The notes beneath the pieces are model-generated. The model was not told the DNA's origin and ran no database searches. It saw only the letters and a list, made by a program, of their open reading frames with translations. 10,788 nt of DNA. Origin: JBGOTP01 sp041476545 (GTDB taxonomy: Bacteria > Acidobacteriota > Vicinamibacteria > Vicinamibacterales > CAVVIG01). This document shows positions 1-6,390 of the stretch, in pieces. Where the stretch lies: NCBI GenBank assembly GCA_041476545.1, contig JBGOTP010000163.1:1-10788 (forward strand), written 5' to 3'. A program made the translations under genes and the position numbers. Position 1 is the first letter of the stretch. Every line of letters begins with the position of its first letter.

Positions 1-771
1 ATCACGATCAGCGACGTGCAGCCGAACGCCGCCGTCTCGCTCCCCGTGCCGGCAAACGTGACGTCCGCGCCGGCGCCTCCCGCCGCGCCGATGGCCACGG
101 TCGAGAAGGTCGGCGACGGACTCTGGTCGCTGAACAGCGCCGGCACGCGCAGCCTCGCCGTCGAGTTCGCCGATCACATCGTGATGCTCGAAGGGCCGAC
201 GAGCGACGAGCGATCGAAGGTCGTGAACGAGCTGGTCCGCAAGACGGTCCCGAACAAGCCAATCACGTACGTCGTGAACACGCACGCGCATTACGATCAC
301 GCCGGTGGCCTGCGAGAGTACGTCGCCGAAGGCATCACGGTGATCACGCACGAGAGCAACAAGGCGTTCTACGAGCAGGCGTGGGCGAGGCCCCGGACCG
401 TCGAGCCCGACCCGGCGCCGACGTCCAACAAGCCGACGATCGAAACCGTGGCCGACAAGAGGGTGCTGAGCGACCGGACGCGAACCGTCGAGTTGTATTA
501 CCTGCCGAACCACGGGCATCATACGGGGCAGCTGATCGCGTACCTCCCGAAGGAGCGGATCCTGATGTACGGCGACGCGTACAACCCGCCGGCCGGTGAC
601 GAGATTCGCACTCCCGAGCGCGGGCCCGAGTTCGCCGCGCAGCTGGTTCAGAGGGTCCAGGAGTTGAAGCTGAATCCGGAGCGGATCGCGCCGGTGCACG
701 GCCGCGTGGTGCCGTACCGGAATCTGCTGATCGCGTTCAATCTTGACGCGTCGCGGAGGGGCACGCGGTAA
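1..771 (+). CDS. MBL-fold metallo-hydrolase, 5' end cut by window edge
   Basis: The frame is open from base 1, so the gene starts outside the window; the GTG at 16 is probably an internal Val codon. Counting from base 1, the metal site of the metallo-beta-lactamase fold is complete: HAHYDH at residues 95-100 (bases 283-300), HGHH at 171-174, the bridging Asp in GDAY at 192 and a last His at 233 (PVHG). The fold binds two metals, usually zinc, and hydrolyses varied substrates; the substrate here cannot be told. The first ~20 residues (ITISDVQPNAAV...) look like the end of a further N-terminal domain, as in acidobacterial proteins where an exported domain precedes the MBL domain. The DUF6152 gene follows on the same strand after 80 bases, so co-transcription is possible but not shown. 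The family call is firm; lactamase activity is not implied. Confidence 0.9.
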   Translation: MTISDVQPNAAVSLPVPANVTSAPAPPAAPMATVEKVGDGLWSLNSAGTRSLAVEFADHIVMLEGPTSDERSKVVNELVRKTVPNKPITYVVNTHAHYDHAGGLREYVAEGITVITHESNKAFYEQAWARPRTVEPDPAPTSNKPTIETVADKRVLSDRTRTVELYYLPNHGHHTGQLIAYLPKERILMYGDAYNPPAGDEIRTPERGPEFAAQLVQRVQELKLNPERIAPVHGRVVPYRNLLIAFNLDASRRGTR

Positions 772-840
772 CTGTGGTCCGCACGGTTTTGCCAGGACCG
801 CTGCCGGGTCCGCAGCGAGGGTGTCGGCAAGAGCGCCAAT

Positions 841-844
841 GGAG
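841..844 (+). promoter_or_regulatory. Ribosome binding site deciding the start of the DUF6152 gene
   Basis: GGAG lies 7 bases before ATG 852. The same frame is open back to a GTG at 774, but the 26 residues this would add are Arg/Pro-rich and would bury the signal peptide. The motif and the signal peptide both favour 852. Confidence 0.7.
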
Positions 845-851
845 AACCGAA

Positions 852-1277
852 ATGAGAAAGATGCTTGTTACGGTGTTCACGGTCGCCGTCGGTCTTCTAA
901 TCGTTTCGCGTCCGTTGCTGGCCCACCACGCCAACGCCGTCTTCGACGTCGGCAAGAGAGTCACGGTCAAAGGAACGGTCACGGAGTGGTTCTGGGCCAA
1001 CCCGCATTGCCTCCTGCGGTTCGACGTGAAAGATGACAACGGCCAGGTGGTTCACTGGATTGCGGAAACCCAGGCGCCGCCAAACATGATCCCCTTCGGC
1101 TGGACCAAGCAGTCCTTCACGGCGGGGGATGAAGTGACGATCACGCTCGAACCCGTCAAGAATGGCCAGCCACTCGGGCGTATCCTGCAAGCCGTGCTTC
1201 CGGATGGCAAGACCCTCGTCGCAGGCGCGGCGCCCGTAGCCGCTGGAGCGACAGCCGGGCCACAAACCGGACGATAG
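852..1277 (+). CDS. DUF6152 family exported protein
   Basis: This is a 141-residue protein of unknown function. A signal peptide (charged MRK, hydrophobic core about 4-23) leads to LLAHH, so signal peptidase I could cut after Ala24 and leave His25-His26 at the mature N-terminus. The rest fits DUF6152, a small beta-rich exported family common in Acidobacteria and Proteobacteria: a GTVTEW strand at 41-46, WANPH at 48-52, DVKDDNGQVVHWIAE at 58-72, GW near 83-84, AGDEVTI at 91-97 and LPDGKTL at 116-122. The last ~18 residues are a low-complexity Ala/Gly/Pro tail. A GIW-type exported protein starts 26 bases downstream, and the same pairing recurs on the minus strand at the far end of the window, so the two families probably work together. 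The family call is good; no biochemical role is known to me. Confidence 0.85.
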   Translation: MRKMLVTVFTVAVGLLIVSRPLLAHHANAVFDVGKRVTVKGTVTEWFWANPHCLLRFDVKDDNGQVVHWIAETQAPPNMIPFGWTKQSFTAGDEVTITLEPVKNGQPLGRILQAVLPDGKTLVAGAAPVAAGATAGPQTGR

Positions 1278-1303
1278 TCCGGACTCACTGAGAGGGGCGC
1301 GCC

Positions 1304-2197
1304 ATGGCAAAGCGTGTTGTCGTTCCAGCGATTGCAGCGATTGCACTCGTGACGTTGCTCTCACCTGTGACGCGTGGTCAACAGGGGTTCCGGCGCCAGC
1401 TTGGAGCCGTGTACGACGTGGATTTCGAAGGCAAGAAGTCAGGCCCCGCTCCACGCCGCAGCTTGTCTGGCACCTGGGAATTCGCCAAAGGCGGAGCCGA
1501 GGGGATTCAGGCGGATGGGGTGAAGGTCATGCCGTCGGATGGCAAGCCGGAACACGAGCTGCCGTTCACTGCCGAAGGACGGAAGGCCTTCATGGCCAAC
1601 AAGCCGACCTATGGAATCACGCAGGTGCCCTCGGCACTCACCAACGATCCGATGCCCGGCTGCGATCCGCAGGGGTTTCCACGCATCGTCCTTCACAATG
1701 CCCACACGGAGCAGATCATCCAGACCCCCAACCAGGTCGTGATCCTGTATCAGTTCAACAAGAAATGGCGCGTCATCTGGACGGACGGCCGAGCGCTGCC
1801 CAGGGATCCGGAACAACCGGCGTGGGCCATCAAAGATGCCCCGCCACCTGAATCACGCTGGTGGGGATACTCGGTCGGCCGGTGGGTGGATGACTATACA
1901 TTCGTCGGGGAATCGAATGGATTCGACGATCGAGCCTGGCTCGACAATGCGGGCCGTCCTCATAGCGACGCGATGCGCGTGGTGGAGACTTACCACCGTG
2001 TGGATGCCGACCACCTGGAAAAAACGATCACGATCGACGACCCGAAGTATTACACCCGGCCGTGGGTCGCTCTCGACAAGCTTCCTTACAGGCTGCAATC
2101 AGCCAGCCTGGAGATTCCCGAGCAGGAATGCGTACCCTCGGAGACAGCGAAATATGACAAGCTGTTTGCCAACCCCGCCGCCGGCGTAAGACCCTGA
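1304..2197 (+). CDS. Uncharacterised exported two-cysteine protein (GIW-type family), copy 1
   Basis: This 297-residue protein belongs to a large family of unknown function expanded in Acidobacteria. ATG 1304 has AGAGG (1291-1295) 8 bases upstream. A signal peptide spans about residues 1-25. LSGTW (54-58) corresponds to 'LxGIW' in relatives. DPMPGCDPQGFPR begins at 115, followed by QIIQTPNQVVILYQF and a TDGRALP stretch. VGRW lies at 191-194, where relatives have GRWEGDTLVVD; here it reads GRWVDDYTFV, so this copy is divergent. Then come GFDDRAWLD, a His at 220 in RPHSDAMRVVE, and TIDDPKYYTRPW. Cys120 and Cys276 are the only cysteines and match the pair in the two minus-strand relatives, suggesting a disulfide. 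No catalytic signature is recognised. It is probably co-transcribed with the DUF6152 gene before it. Confidence 0.8.
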   Translation: MAKRVVVPAIAAIALVTLLSPVTRGQQGFRRQLGAVYDVDFEGKKSGPAPRRSLSGTWEFAKGGAEGIQADGVKVMPSDGKPEHELPFTAEGRKAFMANKPTYGITQVPSALTNDPMPGCDPQGFPRIVLHNAHTEQIIQTPNQVVILYQFNKKWRVIWTDGRALPRDPEQPAWAIKDAPPPESRWWGYSVGRWVDDYTFVGESNGFDDRAWLDNAGRPHSDAMRVVETYHRVDADHLEKTITIDDPKYYTRPWVALDKLPYRLQSASLEIPEQECVPSETAKYDKLFANPAAGVRP

Positions 2198-2309
2198 GGT
2201 CGTGGCGAATCAGATCAAAACAGACGCCCGGTTTTCTAGGCCTCCCTTTGCTGGTGAGCTGAACCGACCGCAGCACTGATCGGCAGTACACTCAGGCGGT
2301 CTTAAGGGG

Positions 2310-3056
2310 ATGAACTTTCCGGTCTACCTGAAACTGGGTTCAGTTTCGTTGCACCCACATTGGGTGTTCGACGTGCTCGCCTACACGGCTGGAATCGGAA
2401 TACTGACGCGTCGGCGACGCCGCCTTGACGACGTCGTGGACACCAGGACGCGATGGATTATTGTTGCCGTGGCGCTGATTGGTGGGGTGATCGGCAGTCA
2501 CCTCCTGTTCGCCCTCGAAGATCTCGCGGCGCTCAGATCATCGGCGTACGATCCGATGCTGTTCCTGGAAGGCAAGACGATTGTCGGGGGCCTCATTGGT
2601 GGTCTCATCGCCGTCGAGTTCGTCAAGGCTCGGCTCGGCATCGTGGTGGCAACGGGCGACCTCCTGGTTCTGCCCCTCGCGGCAGGCATTGCGATCGGTC
2701 GAATCGGTTGTTTTCTGACAGGGCTGAGCGATGGAACGAGCGGGATCGCCACCAGCCTGCCGTGGGGCGTTGATTTCGGCGACGGCATTCCCAGGCACCC
2801 GACGCAGTTGTACGAAATTGCGTTCGTCGTACTTCTGTCACTGTTGATCACGCGCGTCGCGCCGCGCCTCCTTCTCACCGGCGATGCGTTCAAGATCTTC
2901 CTCCTTGGCTATCTGAGCTTCCGCGTCCTGGTCGACTTCATCAAGCCCGCTACCCGCATCGCCGGCGTCTCCGTTCTCCAGTGGGCGTGTCTGGCGGTCA
3001 TTGCCTATTACGCGCCCCACGTGCCGCGGCTGATCGCGGAGGTACGGCGTGGCTGA
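2310..3056 (+). CDS. Divergent prolipoprotein diacylglyceryl transferase (Lgt)-like membrane protein
   Basis: This is a 248-residue polytopic membrane protein, slightly shorter than typical Lgt. Lgt moves a diacylglyceryl group from phosphatidylglycerol to the lipobox Cys of prolipoproteins at the inner membrane. Family marks are LHPHW near 14-18, GKTIVGGLIGG (88-98), GRIGCFLTG (130-138), RHPTQLYE (162-169) and SFRVLVDFIKP (203-213). The signature Arg is kept (Arg131). By eye, the FHGG His of E. coli Lgt (His103) is Val92 here, the essential C-terminal Arg (Arg239) is Lys212, and the Asn and Glu of NGE in the signature are Thr137 and Leu139. A different lipid reaction is therefore as likely as true Lgt activity. 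The start fits the family's usual MNFPVYL opening. The stop overlaps the radical SAM gene by 8 bases, so the two are probably co-translated. The gene symbol is left blank because function is doubtful. Confidence 0.8.
   Translation: MNFPVYLKLGSVSLHPHWVFDVLAYTAGIGILTRRRRRLDDVVDTRTRWIIVAVALIGGVIGSHLLFALEDLAALRSSAYDPMLFLEGKTIVGGLIGGLIAVEFVKARLGIVVATGDLLVLPLAAGIAIGRIGCFLTGLSDGTSGIATSLPWGVDFGDGIPRHPTQLYEIAFVVLLSLLITRVAPRLLLTGDAFKIFLLGYLSFRVLVDFIKPATRIAGVSVLQWACLAVIAYYAPHVPRLIAEVRRG
3038..3042 (+). promoter_or_regulatory. Ribosome binding site for the radical SAM gene, inside the Lgt-like gene
   Basis: GGAGG sits 6 bases before GTG 3049. It supports this GTG start and the 8-base overlap with the upstream gene. 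Confidence 0.7.
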
Positions 3057-4482
3057 TCGCGTTCGTCCGTATCTCTTCTATGACGTGGCGGTCTCCATCT
3101 GCTCCACGTGTTATCGAAAGGTCGAAGGCAAGATCGTTTTCCAGGACGACGCTGTCTACCTTCTCAAGAGCTGTCCAACGCATGGCCACGAGCGCGTCCT
3201 CATCGCGGATGACGTGAGCTACTACCGCAAGTGCCGCGAGGTGTTCATCAAGCCGCCTGAGATGCCGCGCGCGTTCAACACGCCCGTCCGCTGGGGATGT
3301 CCGTACGATTGCGGTCTCTGCGCTGACCATCAGCAGCACTCCTGCCTCTCGATCATCGAGGTCACCGATCACTGCAACCTCCGCTGTCCAATCTGTTACG
3401 CCGGCAGCGGCCCTGAGCGGCAGGCGTACCGCTCGCTGGATCACATCCAGCGCCTGATCGACGCGGTCGTGCACAACGAGGGGCAGCCCGACGTGGTGCA
3501 GATCTCCGGCGGTGAGCCGACGCTGCATCCTGACTTCTTCGCCATCCTCGATCGGGCAAAGGCGGCACCGATCCGTCATCTCATGGTGAACACCAACGGC
3601 ATCCGGATCGCGCAGGATGAGGCGTTCGCGCAGCGGTTGGCAGAGTACATGCCGGATTTCGAGATTTATCTGCAGTTCGATTCGCTCGAACGAGATCCGC
3701 TCATCGCGCTCAGAGGCGCCGATCTGCGGGACGTCCGCGCGCGAGCGCTCGAACGGCTCAACAGGCTTGGGAATTCGACGACGCTCGTCGTCACGCTGAA
3801 GAAGGGGCTGAACGACGGGGAAATCGGCGCGCTTATCGATTTCGCGCTGACGCAGCCGGCCGTACGAGGAGTGACATTTCAGCCGATTCAGGCTGCCGGT
3901 CGCCTCGAACAGTTCGACCCCGCCACCGATCGGCTGACGCTCACCGAAGTCCGCCGGCGAATCCTTGAGCAGACGAACGTGTTCCGCCCGGAAGATGTGC
4001 TGCCGGTGCCGTGTCATCCTGACAGCCTTGCGATGGCGTACGCGCTGAAGGTCGGTGGAAAGGTGCTGCCGCTCACCGGGCTCATCGACCCGGCGGTCCT
4101 GATCGAGGGGGGCCGCAATACGATCGTATTCGAGCAGGATAACGCGGTGCGGGCCGGCGTGTTCAAGTTGTTTGCAACGAACCATTCGCCGGACTCGATG
4201 GCCGCGAGCCTCCGCGATCTCCTCTGCTGTCTGCCGCGTCTCGACGCGCCGGTTGGGCTCGGTTACGAGAACATCTTTCGCGTGTTGATCATGCAGTTCA
4301 TCGACGCCTTTTCGTTCGACGTGCGTTCCGTGAAGAAAACCTGCGTCCACATCGTTCACCCGGACGGCCGTCTGATTCCGTTCGATACCTATAATCTCTT
4401 CTATCGTGACGAGCTGGAAACGTTTCGGCTCGCACCGCTCAGGCGGCAGGCTGAAACTGCCATGAACGCGAGCGTGTCATGA
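3049..4482 (+). CDS. Radical SAM protein of the COG1964 / tetraether lipid synthase-like family
   Basis: This 477-residue protein starts with GTG. The radical SAM core is CNLRCPIC, with Cys109, Cys113 and Cys116 binding the SAM [4Fe-4S] cluster, followed by SGGEPTLHP at 153-161. Ahead of it are a CxxC at 18/21 with Cys42 in CPTHG, and GCPYDCGLCADHQQHSC (Cys84, 88, 91, 99), a signature of the COG1964 group. Further cysteines at 322 (PCHPD), 393-394 (CC) and 432 could hold an auxiliary cluster. This group includes archaeal tetraether synthase (Tes), which joins lipid tails by C-C bonds using several Fe-S clusters. As I recall it, archaeal proteins read IPFC near the C-terminus where this one has IPFD (about 443-446). 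Family membership is firm; Tes-like chemistry is inferred. It sits between the Lgt-like and SGNH genes with overlaps of 8 and 4 bases, which suggests lipid work. It may be oxygen-sensitive. Confidence 0.85.
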   Translation: MADRVRPYLFYDVAVSICSTCYRKVEGKIVFQDDAVYLLKSCPTHGHERVLIADDVSYYRKCREVFIKPPEMPRAFNTPVRWGCPYDCGLCADHQQHSCLSIIEVTDHCNLRCPICYAGSGPERQAYRSLDHIQRLIDAVVHNEGQPDVVQISGGEPTLHPDFFAILDRAKAAPIRHLMVNTNGIRIAQDEAFAQRLAEYMPDFEIYLQFDSLERDPLIALRGADLRDVRARALERLNRLGNSTTLVVTLKKGLNDGEIGALIDFALTQPAVRGVTFQPIQAAGRLEQFDPATDRLTLTEVRRRILEQTNVFRPEDVLPVPCHPDSLAMAYALKVGGKVLPLTGLIDPAVLIEGGRNTIVFEQDNAVRAGVFKLFATNHSPDSMAASLRDLLCCLPRLDAPVGLGYENIFRVLIMQFIDAFSFDVRSVKKTCVHIVHPDGRLIPFDTYNLFYRDELETFRLAPLRRQAETAMNASVS

Positions 4483-5669
4483 CTCGTGCGATGACGGTGA
4501 TCTTGGTCGCAGCCTTGTGCGCTGCGCTACTCGGGGTGGACGAGTCTTTGTCGGCCGCACAGGACGACGCCGCGCGTGAAGCGGCGCGTGAGCAGGCGAT
4601 TTCGACCCGCGTCACTAAGATTGCCGTTGGTTCGGTGGTGAAGGTCGAATGGAACGATGGCAGGAAGGTTGAGGGGGTGCTCACGGCAAAGACGCCAGAC
4701 AGCATCACCGTTGATATTTACCAACGCCGTGCGTTCCGGCGTCCACGGCTTGTCGGCACCGACACGATTCCGCTCCATGACGTCAAAGAAATCAAGAAAC
4801 CTCTGACGCGCGCCCAAGTGGCGCTGATAACCACTGGTGTCGTCGTTGGCGGTTGCGCGGCTCTTGCACTCGTTGCTGCGTCGAGCCTCGACGTGAAATC
4901 GCCACAGGCGGTCTCCTCAATTGAAGACACGCAAGCACCAGCCGGATCTGGAACAACCGAGCCATCAGCCACCGAACAGGGCGTGCCGTCCTCCCGGCTG
5001 GCTGCCCAGGCGGCAGGCGCCGGGACCACGCAGCGAACGGCTGCGGCCAATCAGAGCGATCAGGACCGTTGGGAATCAGCGATACAGAAGTTCGAGGACT
5101 CCGACAAGGTGGCTCCTCCTCCGCAGAACGCCATCGTCTTCATCGGCGCCTCGAGCATCGTCCGATGGAATCTGCCGGAATCGTTTCCGGAGTTGGGGCC
5201 GCAGGCTATCAACCGCGGATTCGGCGGCTCACTGGCGGCCGACTCGACGCGATATGCCGAGCGCATCGTGATTCCGTACAAACCTCGGATTGTGGTGTTT
5301 TACGCAGGCGATAACGACGTGGAGGCCAATCACACACCTGAACAGATCGCGGGCGACTTCACAGCCTTCGAACGGAAGGTGCACGGGGCGCTGCCCGCGA
5401 CCGAGATCCTCTTCATCTCGATCAAGCCCAGCATCCGCCGGTGGCCCTGGATTGAGCAGATCAAGAGCGCGAACGCGCTCGTCCGGCAGTACTGCGCAAC
5501 ACACGCGCACCTGACATTCGTGGACATCGTGCCGCAGATGATTGGCGCCGATGGGAAGCCGAGGAAGGAACTACTCGTCGAGGACGGCCTGCACATGACG
5601 CCCGCCGGCTACAGGATCTGGAACGCCGCGCTCAGACCACTCCTGCAGCTCAGTCGGTCGAGCCAGTAG
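4479..5669 (+). CDS. SGNH/GDSL-type esterase with N-terminal signal, Sm/SH3-like segment and membrane anchor
   Basis: This is a 396-residue protein whose ATG overlaps the radical SAM stop (ATGA), so translation is probably coupled. The C-terminal half (about 195-390) is an SGNH hydrolase of the GDSL lipase type: FIGASS with Ser225 as nucleophile, NRGFGGS at 245-251 (oxyanion Gly), YAGDND with Asn279, and DGLH with Asp369 and His372. All four blocks are intact, so an active ester hydrolase is likely; acyl or acetyl esters are usual substrates. The N-terminal half is unusual. A signal-like segment (1-26) is followed by a charged stretch, a small beta-rich region at about 50-105 (VKVEWNDGRKVEGVL) resembling an Sm/SH3-like fold, a hydrophobic helix (about 114-135) and a Ser/Thr/Ala-rich linker (140-192). 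The catalytic domain is thus probably tethered to the membrane on the outer face. Its operon partners suggest a lipid or lipid-linked substrate. Confidence 0.85.
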   Translation: MTRAMTVILVAALCAALLGVDESLSAAQDDAAREAAREQAISTRVTKIAVGSVVKVEWNDGRKVEGVLTAKTPDSITVDIYQRRAFRRPRLVGTDTIPLHDVKEIKKPLTRAQVALITTGVVVGGCAALALVAASSLDVKSPQAVSSIEDTQAPAGSGTTEPSATEQGVPSSRLAAQAAGAGTTQRTAAANQSDQDRWESAIQKFEDSDKVAPPPQNAIVFIGASSIVRWNLPESFPELGPQAINRGFGGSLAADSTRYAERIVIPYKPRIVVFYAGDNDVEANHTPEQIAGDFTAFERKVHGALPATEILFISIKPSIRRWPWIEQIKSANALVRQYCATHAHLTFVDIVPQMIGADGKPRKELLVEDGLHMTPAGYRIWNAALRPLLQLSRSSQ

Positions 5670-5699
5670 GCGCGCAATTACTGAGCGAGTCGGCCGTCA

Positions 5700-6341
5700 T
5701 CAGGCGTCGGGGCCTGACCAGTTGAATCCGATGTGCTTGCTCGACCGCCCGGTGCGATCCCACTTGAAGCCGAAGGCGTCTGCCTTGTCGGCGGTCGCTT
5801 TCCCATACGTCGCCACGCCGCCTGGACCTGTTTCACACCCGCCGGCGTTGTGCACTTGCACTCGCTTGCCGGGTGGCGTCGTCGGTCCGCCAAGCGCTTC
5901 GGCACTCGACTTCACTTTGCCGGGAATCTCGGCCCGCCACGATGCCAGGTCATCGTCGACGTGAAAGTCGATGTGAGCGAACTCCATCCCGCGCACCTCG
6001 CCGATGGAATTCGCGAATATCGCTGGCCAGCCGCCAACGCGTCCGCCAAAGATCATGTGCAGCGCTTCGCGCTGGCGCTCGTCGGCACGTTCGTCGATGA
6101 ACATCGCCATCGTGGCTTTCGTCTGCCCTTCCCAGAGGTTCCCTTTGAAGGTGCCAAGCGCCATCACGCTGAGCTCGTCCAGGCTCACGTCGCCGTAATT
6201 CCCTTTGCGGATGTGCCACGCCAGGATGCCCTCGCAGACGCCACTGGTGGGCGGCTGGGCGAACGTGCACGGACACGGGATGCTGCAGTTACACGTGTCG
6301 AACCAGTCGCCCTGGACGCGCCACTTCGGAATGTCTGCCAT
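5700..6341 (-). CDS. DUF1326 domain protein, Cys-rich, probable metal binder
   Basis: This 213-residue protein matches DUF1326, a family of unknown function. Its N-terminus has the family's cysteine cluster: Cys17, 19, 23 and 25 in DTCNCSIPCPC, then Cys36; Cys169 lies in AGGCETGPGG. Other family-like stretches are GTFKGNLWEG and GGRVGGWPAIF. There is no signal peptide, so it is probably cytoplasmic or membrane-associated through its partner. The frame extends upstream to 6422, but ATG 6341 has GGAGG 4 bases before it, and the longer form would overlap the DUF2182 gene with a sequence unlike the family. It lies 49 bases behind the DUF2182 stop on the same strand. The two families are often found together, which suggests a shared job, perhaps handling a metal ion. 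It converges with the SGNH gene, 30 bases away. Confidence 0.88.
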   Translation of the reverse strand: MADIPKWRVQGDWFDTCNCSIPCPCTFAQPPTSGVCEGILAWHIRKGNYGDVSLDELSVMALGTFKGNLWEGQTKATMAMFIDERADERQREALHMIFGGRVGGWPAIFANSIGEVRGMEFAHIDFHVDDDLASWRAEIPGKVKSSAEALGGPTTPPGKRVQVHNAGGCETGPGGVATYGKATADKADAFGFKWDRTGRSSKHIGFNWSGPDA

Positions 6342-6345
6342 CACG

Positions 6346-6350
6346 CCTCC
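6346..6350 (-). promoter_or_regulatory. Ribosome binding site deciding the start of the DUF1326 gene
   Basis: GGAGG on the minus strand lies 4 bases before ATG 6341. Spacing is short but the match is perfect, and it favours this start over the upstream ones at up to 6422. Confidence 0.6.
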
Positions 6351-6390
6351 GATCGCCGGGTTGGGGAAAGCGACCCTGATTATGGATCTT

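Noticed and set aside
2198..2309. Possible terminator or riboswitch in the 112-base gap before the Lgt-like gene
   Set aside because: Only 4-5 bp pairings with long loops and a short TTTT were found; nothing convincing.
2998..4359. 453-codon open frame on the minus strand across the radical SAM gene
   Set aside because: It is fully antisense to a gene with clear family motifs, and its product is Arg/His/Asp-rich with no recognisable domain. Long antisense frames are common in GC-rich genes.
5700..5717. TCAGGC/GCCTGA inverted repeat at the end of the DUF1326 gene as a terminator between convergent genes
   Set aside because: The stem is only 6 bp, overlaps the stop codon, and no T-run follows on either strand.
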